From Leptolyngbya sp. 'hensonii' (lineage in GTDB: Bacteria; Cyanobacteriota; Cyanobacteriia; GCF-001939115), in NCBI RefSeq assembly GCF_001939115.1, contig NZ_MQTZ01000030.1, positions 1 to 51,441 of the forward strand: a stretch of 51,441 bases of DNA, written 5' to 3'. The position numbers and the translations under genes were made by a program. This document shows positions 9,044 through 16,273 of the stretch, piece by piece (within the stretch, counting starts at the first letter, position 1; every line of letters begins with the position of its first letter). A model generated the notes under the pieces. The model saw only the letters and a list, made by a program, of their open reading frames with translations. It was not told where the DNA came from and searched no databases.

Positions 9044-9601
9044 TTGCATCTGTATCATGACCCCATCGTTAGCTTTGTCGGCACCACCCAGGTGGTAGAA
9101 CTACCTCGGTTGCATGTATCGGGGAGTGCCAAGGTCCGACGGGTTCGTTGCGTCAACTATCGTCATGTGATTGATAGCCTCAGACGCAAACCCAGGGCAT
9201 TTCTCTACTGCCAATGGCAGCAAGACCTCTTGCCGAATCCCCCATGGCAGGACCTAGGGCAACAGTTAAAAGCTGCTGTAGAGACTGATTTGGCTGCTCG
9301 TCTGATAGTGGAGGCCCTCTATTTAGCTGCCACTCACAACCAGGAATCAGCCATTGCTGACTTCCTGCAAACACAACTCCAGCAAGGGAGGCTCAGTTTG
9401 TCCCGATTGCAACAACAGTTTCAACCCCAATCTCATGCCTCTATGGCTCCCCATATCATGTCACATCGTTACGAGCGCAGGAGTTTCCTGATTACTGCTA
9501 ACCAGCCTTTCAGTCACGGGGATACCATCTTCCCAGACTCTATGATCGCTCTTGCTGCCATCGATCGATTAGTGCATCACCCGACAATTATCGAGTTTTA
9601 G
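9044..9601 (+). pseudogene. IS21 remnant: IstA C-terminus joined to IstB C-terminus
   Basis: The first 140 residues (VSFVGTTQVVELPRLH..., RKPRAFLYCQW, DLAARLIVEALYLAATHNQESAIADFL) resemble the C-terminal part of the IS21 transposase IstA. The last 45 residues (YERRSFLITANQPFSHGDTIFPDS, AAIDRLVHHPTIIEF) match the end of the helper ATPase IstB. The IstB Walker A region and the IstA DDE domain are absent. An internal deletion of an IS21 element would produce this in-frame join. The remnant is unlikely to be active; its expression is unknown. Confidence 0.75.
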
Positions 9602-9820
9602 ACTGAAAGTTTCCGTAAACAAGCCGCTGTCTCTCGATCCTTTCCACAGCAACCACGCAACTCTAAATCTAACTGAGGTTCTTCGTACTGATAATTGTCG
9701 TTTCTACCAATTTGCGATCTCATCAACTTTTTACTTAGGGGCTCAAAACTGAGCTTTTTTCAATTCAGAAATTGGCCTATGTAATTGACATTTCATACCA
9801 GGTAAGCTTTACCCTCCCGA

Positions 9821-9939
9821 TTGCCCCGCCAGGCATTGTTCGCGCAGCGTTGCCGTTGGCGAAGCCTGCCGAAGGCATAGGCAATACCTGGTCTCTCCTC
9901 GTTCAAAGCGAGGGATGTTGCCAGTTACACCATAGGGCA
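9821..9939 (-). tRNA. tRNA-Gln(TTG) with expanded T-loop
   Basis: Minus strand 5' end at 9939. Acceptor TGCCCTA pairs with CGGGGCA at 9822-9828 with one mismatch. The anticodon arm is CCTCG-CTTTGAA-CGAGG, anticodon TTG. The T-stem CCAGG/CCTGG (9887-9891 and 9829-9833) is perfect, but the loop between its arms is 53 nt rather than 7. The extra sequence is the 48-bp palindromic repeat also found in the tRNA at 10228-10397. Either the gene is a disrupted pseudogene or the insertion is tolerated or removed from the RNA. Confidence 0.75.
9841..9888. repeat. 48-bp palindromic repeat, copy 1 (inside tRNA-Gln T-loop)
   Basis: Identical over 48 bp to 10270-10317. It contains internal inverted segments (cgttgccgttggcgaagcc, then gccgaaggcataggcaat). 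Both copies occupy the T-loop of a tRNA gene in the same orientation. Confidence 0.9.
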
Positions 9940-9943
9940 TTGG

Positions 9944-10042
9944 ATGCAGGAGTTGGGATCGTTCGCGCAGCGCCTCCGTTAGGAGATACCAACCTCTCTC
10001 TGATTCAGATTCAGAGCGACTTGCCAATCGTCACATCCTGCA
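9944..10042 (-). tRNA. tRNA-Gln(CTG) with expanded T-loop
   Basis: Acceptor TGCAGGA/TCCTGCA pairs perfectly (10036-10042 with 9945-9951). The anticodon arm is TCTGA-ATCTGAA-TCAGA, anticodon CTG. The T-stem GTTGG/CCAAC (9989-9993 and 9952-9956) is perfect but encloses 32 nt instead of 7. The extra sequence is a repeat containing ctcctaacggaggcgctgcg (minus strand). It starts four bases beyond the end of tRNA-Gln(TTG). Confidence 0.75.
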
Positions 10043-10050
10043 ATAAATGG

Positions 10051-10143
10051 CTGCCCCAGTAGGACTCGTAGCTTGCTTCCGCGAAGCGGTACCTACAACC
10101 CTGCGGTTAACAGCCGCCAGCTCCGCCATTAAGCTATGGGGCA
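10051..10143 (-). tRNA. tRNA-Asn(GTT) with expanded T-loop
   Basis: Acceptor TGCCCCA/TGGGGCA pairs perfectly (10137-10143 with 10052-10058). The anticodon loop is CTGTTAA, anticodon GTT, with one mismatch at the outer pair of its stem. The T-stem GTAGG/CCTAC (10092-10096 and 10059-10063) is perfect but its loop is 28 nt. The additional 21 nt are the palindromic repeat gcttgcttccgcgaagcggt. A variant of this repeat sits in the anticodon loop of the tRNA at 10228-10397. Confidence 0.8.
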
Positions 10144-10148
10144 ATGAG

Positions 10149-10221
10149 TGGGAAGTGACGGGATTGAACCGCCTTCTCGCCGTTTTCAGCGGCACGTGAG
10201 CACCAGCTTCACCAACTTCCC
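10149..10221 (-). tRNA. tRNA-Phe(GAA), intact
   Basis: A 73-nt cloverleaf. Acceptor GGGAAGT/ACTTCCC has 7 bp, the anticodon arm is TGCCG-CTGAAAA-CGGCG, and the T-arm GGCGG-TTCAATC-CCGTC has a normal 7-nt loop. CCA is not encoded. This gene is free of repeat insertions and gives the reference geometry for its interrupted neighbours. Confidence 0.88.
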
Positions 10222-10227
10222 ATTAGG

Positions 10228-10397
10228 CGGAGGATAGAGGAATCGTTTCCTTCGGAACGCCCAGGCGAACGCGCAGCGTTGCCGTTGGCGAAGCCTGCCG
10301 AAGGCATAGGCAATACCCCTAGCCCAAGGACTACCCTGGTTTACCCTGCGGGAAGCAAGCTACAAGACCAGTTGCCAGCCGTTCGGCGGTACCCTCC
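10228..10397 (-). tRNA. Doubly interrupted tRNA, anticodon TGT (Thr) or GTA (Tyr)
   Basis: Acceptor GGAGGGT/ATCCTCC pairs perfectly (10391-10397 with 10229-10235). The anticodon stem CTGGT/ACCAG (10367-10371 and 10336-10340) is perfect, but the loop between is 26 nt. It reads CTTGTA, then 19 nt of the repeat gcttgcttcccgcaggg, then AA. Removing the repeat leaves a standard 7-nt loop CTTGTAA with TGT in anticodon position (Thr). However, the 15-nt variable region can form a short stem, as in class II tRNAs, so Tyr (GTA) is the alternative. The T-stem AGGGG/CCTCT is intact but encloses 75 nt, including the 48-bp repeat. Confidence 0.65.
10270..10317. repeat. 48-bp palindromic repeat, copy 2 (inside tRNA T-loop)
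   Basis: Identical to 9841-9888 and in the same orientation relative to the tRNA. A further stretch, 10241-10269, fills the remainder of the enlarged T-loop. Confidence 0.9.
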
Positions 10398-10405
10398 AGA
10401 ATTGG

Positions 10406-10478
10406 CGAGAACGGAAGGAATTGAACCTTCATTCTTTGATTTCGTAGACCAAGATGTTTGCCGTTACACCACGTTCTC
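10406..10478 (-). tRNA. tRNA-Arg(ACG), intact
   Basis: A 73-nt cloverleaf. Acceptor GAGAACG/CGTTCTC has 7 bp, the anticodon arm is TTGGT-CTACGAA-ATCAA (anticodon ACG), and the T-arm GAAGG-TTCAATT-CCTTC is normal. The A34 is expected to be deaminated to inosine by TadA. Together with tRNA-Phe it shows that the cluster includes structurally normal genes. Confidence 0.88.
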
Positions 10479-10499
10479 AAAGGCGGAGAGCAGTGGACT

Positions 10500-10588
10500 C
10501 GTCCTCATGGGGAGTCTTGATGGGAGTTTCACCTGCTTCTCCATGCTTGAGAGGCACGGCGACTTCAAACTACGTCCACGATGCTACA
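10500..10588 (-). pseudogene. Degenerate tRNA-like sequence, possibly tRNA-Glu(CTC)
   Basis: The minus strand has a D-arm-like segment followed by a six-pair stem CCGTGC/GCATGG enclosing CTCTCAA. This is a canonical anticodon loop (C32, T33, CTC, A37, A38), so the anticodon would be CTC (Glu). I could not pair a T-arm or an acceptor stem in the expected places. Spacing fits the next member of the cluster. Exact ends are approximate. Treat as a remnant. Confidence 0.35.
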
Positions 10589-10591
10589 AGG

Positions 10592-10692
10592 CACGGATGA
10601 TGGGATTTGTTCGCAAAGCGTCTCCGTAAGAAGATACCCACGATCTTTCGCTCGACAAGCGACTGCTTTGAGCCGGACTAAACTACATCCCC
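10592..10692 (-). tRNA. tRNA-Asp(GTC) with expanded T-loop
   Basis: The anticodon arm is TCGC-TTGTCGA-GCGA, anticodon GTC. The T-stem GTGGG/CCCAT (10637-10641 and 10600-10604) encloses 32 nt, including the repeat ttcttacggagacgctttgc. The inner five acceptor pairs GGATG/CATCC are good but the outer two are poor, so the ends are approximate. The repeat enters after T54, as in the other interrupted tRNAs. Confidence 0.65.
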
Positions 10693-11445
10693 AAAGGTGG
10701 CACTTATGCAATTTTCAAGGTTTAGGTTGGCTGATGAATCAGCAGGAATTAGAACAAGCAACGCCGTTCCAGGTAATAGACTTGCTGGATGTTCTGTCGC
10801 TTTTGCTTGGACTGAATGGAAACTGAATTTCCCTGATTTAATGAGTCCTCTTGACGTGGCATGGAAGTGCCAGAGAAATGAGTGGGTAAGAACTCTAAAA
10901 GCTTCAAGAGGCAACTGTTTTGAGTAAGGGAATGAGTATTCATTGGATTAACTCCTCTCGGGCTCACCTTATGTTGCAGGCATAATACAACATACTACAA
11001 AGTGTCGAGAGAGCACTACAACTTTTTTTGAGCCGGGAGAAAACGACGGTCAGAACATACTTGTATCCCTCTCTCGTGCTAAATTTGCCCACTATGCCAG
11101 GGAGGAAATGTGGGCTGCGAAGCCCAACTTCGGTATAGTTCAGCTTTAACATCGGTTTTCGCTCAAAGACTAATCACATTGCCAACCCTACCTGCACCAT
11201 TTGCGATTAAAGCAAGATCTGCGTCCACAATGTGGTTTCCTGAAGCTGTTCTGTACTGGGCTGCATTTTTCCTCAAAATTTTGGCTTTCGCTATCATGAC
11301 AATTGGTTGCGGAATTTTCTTCCTGTTTCCTTCTTGAATGGTTGAGGGGCAGGAAAACCTGGCAAACACAAAATAGAGTAGAACAGGGGACAGAAGCTAC
11401 TATGGCAAGGAACTCCCGCCCTTAAAAGATTCTCAAGAGGAAATA
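10693..11445. other. Unassigned stretch between tRNA cluster and MAPEG gene
   Basis: No gene is convincing here. A tRNA-like antisense pattern near 10741-10800 lacks matching stems. A short hydrophobic reading frame at 11230-11337 (plus strand, starting MWFPEAVLYW, 35 residues, one membrane-spanning stretch) lies 108 bp before the MAPEG gene. It could encode a small membrane peptide, but it has no recognisable family or clear ribosome-binding site. A short inverted repeat, gtgggctgcgaagcccaac, lies at about 11109-11127. Confidence 0.4.
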
Positions 11446-11838
11446 ATGATCAGTTCTTTGTACGCCTCATTGTTGGCCCTGTTGATCGTCTGGCTATCAC
11501 TTCGCGTCATCAAGCTGCGTCAGACCAAGAAAGTCAGTCTTGGTGATGGTGGTGAATCTGAACTTCAAGTTGCAATCCGAGCCCAGGGTAATGCAACAGA
11601 ATATATCCCAATCTCCCTGATTCTGCTGCTACTTCTGGAGCTGAATAAAGCTCATGGTGCTCTGATTCATGCTGGTGGTATTGCGATCCTTGCTGGTCGT
11701 TTCCTCCATGCAAGAGGCTTACTGACTGAAAGCTCACGGTATCGTGTGTTGGGGATGCAGGTCACCATCTTCACTTTAATCGGTCTGGCATCTGCTAATC
11801 TCATTTACATCATTTATGGTGGCTTACGTCCCCTTTAA
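11446..11838 (+). CDS. MAPEG-family membrane protein
   Basis: 130 residues, ATG start with 'agaggaaat' just upstream. Hydrophobic helices cover about 4-22, 55-70, 75-92 and 104-125. The segments RAQGNATEYIPISLILLLLLE and GRFLHARGL match the MAPEG superfamily (membrane-associated proteins in eicosanoid and glutathione metabolism). In that superfamily, the RAxxNxxE stretch contributes to glutathione binding. The bacterial members (YecN-like) have no well-defined substrate. It stands alone between the tRNA cluster and a MITE-containing spacer. Confidence 0.85.
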   Translation: MISSLYASLLALLIVWLSLRVIKLRQTKKVSLGDGGESELQVAIRAQGNATEYIPISLILLLLLELNKAHGALIHAGGIAILAGRFLHARGLLTESSRYRVLGMQVTIFTLIGLASANLIYIIYGGLRPL

Positions 11839-12483
11839 AGGGATGTAAAACGGTGCCCCTTGAAGAATCGACCATTTTTGGGCTGGAGCCAACCAGGGCG
11901 TTGGTTTGGAAATTGCCCTTGGCTTGTTGGTTCATGCCAATACCATGATCATCTACTGTCGATCGCACCCTAATCTATAGGTCTGCGGCCTTCCAGGAGG
12001 TTTTACTGAATATTTGCCTGATTAGAGCGGTACACACCTGGGCGTTGCTGAATAGAAGGATGATTTTCGTGCTTGAACCTTATGCAGCCCTCACCCTAGC
12101 CCTCTCCCAAAGGAGAGGGAACAAGAGTTTTAGCTCCCTTCTCCTGCGGGAGAAGGGTTGGGGATGAGGGTAATTCATATTTGCATTCAGCAAAGCCCAC
12201 ACCTGTATAAACTGCAGGACATTGCGTCCAAACAATCACTTAAGCCAGATTTGAGCCTTAGACAGTTGCCGTAACCCAGGTGCAAGGTAATATAAACAGT
12301 CTTAAGAGTTTATTCAGCCCTACCTTTTCTATCTGGCTGTAGAATGGGGCTTTCATGTCCAGAGCAGATCTACGGAGCTTGTTACCATAACAGTTCGCAG
12401 AAGGCTCATAACAAGCCCCCTGTTACCATTTCGTAGAACCTGGGCACCCTAACACAGAATCCCTGTCAGGAGGACACGTAATA
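11839..12483. other. 645-bp spacer containing a MITE
   Basis: No credible reading frame is present. The centre holds the 157-bp MITE described separately. The end carries a strong ribosome-binding site, 'gtcaggaggacacgta', directly before the ATG at 12484. No tRNA, riboswitch or clear terminator was recognised. Confidence 0.6.
12041..12197 (+). mobile_element. 157-bp MITE, copy 1
   Basis: Ends are 13-bp inverted repeats, GGCGTTGCTGAAT and ATTCAGCAAAGCC (one mismatch). It is flanked by an 8-bp direct repeat, CACACCTG (12033-12040 and 12198-12205), consistent with a target-site duplication. The interior contains two nested hairpins (ccctctcc/ggagaggg and cccttctcc/ggagaaggg). The copy at 26122-26278 differs at only two positions. 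The terminal sequence resembles IS5/IS903-type ends (GGCTTTGTTGAAT as I recall them), so an IS5-like transposase may mobilise it. It has no coding capacity. Confidence 0.88.
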
Positions 12484-13419
12484 ATGACTGATAGTGCCAA
12501 GTACAGATTAGTAACCAGAAGCGATTTTGATGGACTCGTTTGTGCTGTCCTGCTGAAAGAAATGGATCTGATTGAGGATATCAAATTTGTTCATCCTAAA
12601 GATATGCAGGATGGCAAAATTGAGGTTACTGACAAGGACATTACCACCAACCTCCCCTTTGTTCCAGGAGTTCACCTAGCCTTCGATCATCACCTGAGCG
12701 AAACTATTAGAAACGAAAATATTCAAGCGAATTATATTATCGAACCTGAAGCACCATCAGCTGCCAGGGTGGTTTATAACTACTACGGGGGAAAAGATCG
12801 CTTTCCGTCGATCGCGGTAGAAATGATGGAGGCGGTAGACAAAGCAGACTCAGCTCAGTTCTCGATCGAGGATGTGCTGGAACCCAGAGGATGGACCCTC
12901 CTGAGTTTCTTGATGGATGCTCGGACTGGCTTGGGGCGGTTCAAGGATTTCAACATCTCTAACTATCAGTTGATGATGCATCTGATAGATTACTGCAAAC
13001 AGCATACGATCTCCGAAATCCTGGATTTACCAGATGTGAAGGAGCGGGTCGATCTCTACTTTGAGCAGGAGCCTAAGTTTAAAGAGCAGATTCAGCGCTG
13101 TGCCACGGTCCATAAGAATCTGGTGGTGTTGGACTTGAGAAATGAAGAGGTCATCCATGCGGGCAACCGATTTATGATCTACGCCCTGTTCCCGGAATGC
13201 AACATTTCCATGCATATCCTCTGGGGTTTGAAACAGCAAAATACTGTCCTGGCTGTGGGTAAATCCATCTTTAATCGCACGTCTAAAACCAACATTGGTG
13301 AACTGATGTTGAAACACGGGGGCGGTGGGCACCTGAATGCCGGAACCTGCCAGGTGCCGCATGATCAGTCCGAGGATGTGATTAAGGCTGTTGTCACCCA
13401 GATCACGACGGACGGCTGA
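12484..13419 (+). CDS. DHH-family phosphoesterase (exopolyphosphatase-like)
   Basis: 311 residues. The N-terminal metal-binding motifs are RSDFDGLVCA (D14, D16) and AFDHHLSE (D67-H68-H69), the DHH signature. The C-terminal substrate-binding motif is GGGGHLNAG near residue 279. Family members cleave phosphoester or phosphoanhydride bonds, with substrates such as polyphosphate, nanoRNA, pAp or cyclic dinucleotides. The sequence does not fix the substrate, and it is often annotated as exopolyphosphatase-related. A strong 'aggagga' ribosome-binding site precedes the ATG. It is apparently monocistronic, followed by a palindromic repeat. Confidence 0.85.
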   Translation: MTDSAKYRLVTRSDFDGLVCAVLLKEMDLIEDIKFVHPKDMQDGKIEVTDKDITTNLPFVPGVHLAFDHHLSETIRNENIQANYIIEPEAPSAARVVYNYYGGKDRFPSIAVEMMEAVDKADSAQFSIEDVLEPRGWTLLSFLMDARTGLGRFKDFNISNYQLMMHLIDYCKQHTISEILDLPDVKERVDLYFEQEPKFKEQIQRCATVHKNLVVLDLRNEEVIHAGNRFMIYALFPECNISMHILWGLKQQNTVLAVGKSIFNRTSKTNIGELMLKHGGGGHLNAGTCQVPHDQSEDVIKAVVTQITTDG

Positions 13420-13436
13420 TGCCCCCATGCGGGAGC

Positions 13437-13581
13437 TCTATCCCCCTATTCAGCCATCACGGCAACGCCACCCTCCTCCTAAATGCCCCCCCTGCTCTTC
13501 CAGTGGGCGAGGGGCAGGGGTTGGGGGTTGAAGGTGAGGGCTGAAACTCTTGGGGGTTATTCAATTCAGGATCCTAATTTT
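13437..13581 (-). repeat. C/G-rich palindromic repeat, reverse-oriented copy
   Basis: The right half, gtgagggctgaaactcttgg followed by gggttattcaattcaggatc, is the reverse complement (with changes) of the start of the unit at 6351 (ggatcgtggatttaataact...cagccctcac). The centre, cccctgc...gcaggggttggggg, forms the usual hairpin. It lies directly after the DHH gene and may act as its terminator. Confidence 0.65.
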
Positions 13582-13658
13582 AACGATGAAATGACTGATC
13601 GTTGGGGGCAGTCATAAATACCCGCTTGGAGATTGACAGAGGGAGCCAGAAACAGTTA

Positions 13659-14639
13659 ATGGTAAAAGCGTTCCCGATCGAGTTTTCTGTCATGAACCTT
13701 CCAAGTAAACCTGCCTGGGCAGGGGACGACTTGCTATCCCGCTGTGTTAATGTTCTGATTCAGACGAAACCCCTGTATGCGGTTATGAAGCAACAGGCCC
13801 GCCAGGTGCTAATTAAAACGGCTGAGAAGAATGGCGTCCCCTGGCGACAGCGATACAAGGAACTGGCAGACTCAGGAATTCAGGCGCAACTGGAGCAGGT
13901 GAGCAATCCTGCCATAACCTACCCGGATTATTATCAGGTGCCTTTCCATGCGTACGATCGAGGCAATCTGTGCTGGGAGGCTGCCTTTGAGACGGAATCA
14001 GCGACCTATGCCATGGCCCTGCGGGTCTGGAAAAATGAACCTCAGACCTGGCAGGAAGCCCACAACCGCCTGCGAGACAGTTTTCATCAGGTTTTGGCCA
14101 AACAGATCCCTGAACCGGTGCAAGATATCCTGGATATGGGCTGTTCGGTTGGAATTTCGACCCTGGCCCTGCACCGCTTTTTCCAGTCTCGCCAGAACAG
14201 TCCTGTGCTGACGATCGGGTTAGATTTATCCCCTTACATGCTGACCGTGGCCAGACAACGGGATGCACAGAAAGAGATTGCTGAATGGCTCCATGCGGAT
14301 GCAGCAGCAACCAACCTGCCAAATGGCTCCTTTGATCTGGTGACGCTTCAGTTTGTAACCCATGAGTTGCCCCATCAGCCCACCCTGGACATTTTTCGGG
14401 AAGCAGCCCGGCTCCTGCGATCGGGTGGGCACTTGGCGATCGTGGATAATAATCCCAAGTCGCCTGTTATTCAGAATCTTCCCCCCGTCTTATTCACATT
14501 GATGAAAAGTACGGAACCTTGGTCCGACGAGTACTACACCTTTGATCTGGAAGCAGCCCTGCGATCGGTAGGTCTGGAGTCTGTTACAACGGTTGCTAGT
14601 GACCCCCGGCATCGGACAATTGTGGGTCGCAAACCCTGA
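13659..14639 (+). CDS. Class I SAM-dependent methyltransferase
   Basis: 327 residues from the ATG at 13659, preceded by 'gagggag'. The frame extends to a weaker TTG at 13602. The C-terminal half has the Rossmann-type SAM site ILDMGCSVGISTLAL (near residue 157), acidic GLDLSPYMLTVA, HADAAATNLPNGSFDLVTLQFVTHEL and LLRSGGHLAIVDNNP. The N-terminal 140 residues have no familiar fold beyond PDYYQVPFHAYDRGNLCWEAA, which recurs in a cyanobacterial/plastid methyltransferase group. The substrate is unknown. It is followed in the same direction by a receiver protein. Confidence 0.85.
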   Translation: MVKAFPIEFSVMNLPSKPAWAGDDLLSRCVNVLIQTKPLYAVMKQQARQVLIKTAEKNGVPWRQRYKELADSGIQAQLEQVSNPAITYPDYYQVPFHAYDRGNLCWEAAFETESATYAMALRVWKNEPQTWQEAHNRLRDSFHQVLAKQIPEPVQDILDMGCSVGISTLALHRFFQSRQNSPVLTIGLDLSPYMLTVARQRDAQKEIAEWLHADAAATNLPNGSFDLVTLQFVTHELPHQPTLDIFREAARLLRSGGHLAIVDNNPKSPVIQNLPPVLFTLMKSTEPWSDEYYTFDLEAALRSVGLESVTTVASDPRHRTIVGRKP

Positions 14640-14711
14640 ACAGCTAATGCATGATTGCCGGTCCTGAGTGTAACGCTTCTGAATTACTTATTCATTTGTA
14701 TAAGGGTTGCC

Positions 14712-15131
14712 ATGGGTGTCTGCGATTCCAATCCTGCTCTGCAAGGACTAAAACTGTTGTTGGTTGATGATAATCTGGATAACCTGGTTGCTGTCCGAGA
14801 CATTCTGCAATTGTCAGGTATCATCGTGACCTATGTGGAAACTGTTCAGGCAGCAATGGAAGTCCTCCAGTCTTCTCTGCCTGATATCATTCTCTGTGAT
14901 ATCCGCCTGCCTGATGAGTTTGGCTATGCGTTAACCCGACAACTCAGAACCCTTCCGGCTGAACAGGGTGGTAACATTCCCGCGATCGCGATGACCGGTC
15001 TGGCGACGGAGTTGGATCGGCAGCGCTGTCTGGATGCGGGTTTTCAGGTATACCTGGCCAAACCCCTGAATGTCGAGCAGTTGCTCACTGTCATTCTCCA
15101 TTTGACTCAGGCCCCTTCTATGACCCTATGA
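14712..15131 (+). CDS. Single-domain response regulator (receiver only)
   Basis: 139 residues from ATG 14712; the frame also runs back to a TTG at 14655. Receiver landmarks are LLLVDDNLDN (acidic pocket), LPDIILCDIRLPDEFGYAL (phosphoacceptor Asp) and YLAKPLN (the conserved Lys). No output domain is fused, so it likely acts by protein interaction or as a phosphate relay. No kinase gene is adjacent. It ends six bases before the nucleoside hydrolase, so the two may be cotranscribed. Confidence 0.9.
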   Translation: MGVCDSNPALQGLKLLLVDDNLDNLVAVRDILQLSGIIVTYVETVQAAMEVLQSSLPDIILCDIRLPDEFGYALTRQLRTLPAEQGGNIPAIAMTGLATELDRQRCLDAGFQVYLAKPLNVEQLLTVILHLTQAPSMTL

Positions 15132-15137
15132 TCGACC

Positions 15138-16142
15138 ATGGCTCCTTCGACCATCCCCAAAATCATTCTCGATACTGATCCGGGTGGTGATGACCTCTTT
15201 GCTTGCCTCTGGCTACTCAGCCTGGTCAGGCAGGGACTGGCTGAGCTTGTAGCCATCACCACCACTCAGGGTAATGTGGCAGCTCGCCGCACCTTTACCA
15301 CGGCTAGTCAGATTCTGGGGCTCGTTGGGTTGCCAGAGATTGAAGTAGGGCGGGGGGTTCTGGTCGTCGGAGCAGAGAAGGGAGACGCCTCCCACATTCA
15401 TGGCGCGGATGGGATGGGCAATTTGTCTGATACGCTGCCCCCTGCCATCCATGATTGGGCCACAGCCCGATCGGCAGATGACCTGATGATTGAGCAGATC
15501 CGGGCTGCCCCTGGGGAGATGACGATCGTGGCGATCGGTCCCCTCACGAACCTGGCTGCCGCTGAAACCCGATGTCCAGGAATTCTCCGGCAGGCCAAGC
15601 AAATTGTGATCATGGCTGGGGCCTTTCTATGCCATGGCAATGTCACTCCCCAGGCTGAATTTAACGTTTGGTTTAATCCGGAAGCGGCTGAGACTGTCTT
15701 GCAGAGTTGCCATAACACAGTGGTTATCCCCCTGGATATCACGACTCGCCTGGTCTTTACCCGCGCTATGGCCCGATCGGTGGCCCAGACCAACTCAACC
15801 CATCCGATCGCCCAATTGCTGACAGGTCTTTGTGAGTTCATGATCGGAACTGCATTAAAGTATCGGGAAATCAGCGGTATAGAGGGATTTCTGGTGCATG
15901 ATGCTGCCACGATCGGCTATCTGTTTTACCCAGAAACGCTGCTGCTGCAACGGGCCACCGTTCGCGTGGAAACCGAGGGGCATTGGACTCGGGGCCAAAC
16001 CCTGTTCGATCGACGTCACAGGGCTAAAGCTACCGCCAATGCCTGGGTCGCCTTGCAGGTGGATGAAGTTGGTTTTTTCGCCAGCTTTATCGCAGATTTA
16101 CAGGCACTGCTGGGGGATAGCCATGACCAGGGAACTGTTTGA
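15138..16142 (+). CDS. Inosine/uridine-preferring nucleoside hydrolase
   Basis: 334 residues. The calcium-binding signature DTDPGGDD (about residues 10-17) is near the N-terminus. AIGPLTNLA, MAGAFLCHGNVTPQAEFNVWFNPEAA and a C-terminal VHDAATIGYL carry the other expected ligands. The family hydrolyses ribonucleosides to base plus ribose for salvage. The start overlaps no gene and lies six bases after the receiver protein. Confidence 0.92.
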   Translation: MAPSTIPKIILDTDPGGDDLFACLWLLSLVRQGLAELVAITTTQGNVAARRTFTTASQILGLVGLPEIEVGRGVLVVGAEKGDASHIHGADGMGNLSDTLPPAIHDWATARSADDLMIEQIRAAPGEMTIVAIGPLTNLAAAETRCPGILRQAKQIVIMAGAFLCHGNVTPQAEFNVWFNPEAAETVLQSCHNTVVIPLDITTRLVFTRAMARSVAQTNSTHPIAQLLTGLCEFMIGTALKYREISGIEGFLVHDAATIGYLFYPETLLLQRATVRVETEGHWTRGQTLFDRRHRAKATANAWVALQVDEVGFFASFIADLQALLGDSHDQGTV

Positions 16143-16223
16143 CCCGATCGATCCAGGCCAGCACCTGGGGAGTTTGCCATCCCCGGCCAGGGCAAGATAA
16201 GGGAAAACCACCTGTGGATGCTG

Positions 16224-16239
16224 TACCGTCCGTTCGGTA
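16224..16239. promoter_or_regulatory. Possible TetR operator upstream of the gene at 16274
   Basis: TACCGTCCGTTCGGTA is an inverted repeat with 5-bp arms (TACCG/CGGTA) and a 6-bp centre. It lies 35 bp before the ATG of a TetR-type gene, where autoregulatory operators are usually found. Inferred from position and symmetry only. Confidence 0.4.
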
Positions 16240-16273
16240 TATTTGTCAATAGCTCCTCTTTACTTTCTGGCTC

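Noticed and set aside
8530-10692. Integron cassette array
   Set aside because: Despite the integrase fragment, I see no attC-like imperfect palindromes between genes, and the tRNA genes are not arranged as cassettes.
10741-10800. Possible additional tRNA on the minus strand
   Set aside because: A T-loop-like TTCTAAT and a CCAG/CTGG stem occur, but T-stem, D-stem and acceptor do not pair, and the loop is 12 nt.
9772-10927. Several 70-120 codon frames across the tRNA cluster
   Set aside because: They are shadows of tRNA genes and repeats; peptides such as AGIRTSNAVPGNRL are typical antisense-tRNA translations.
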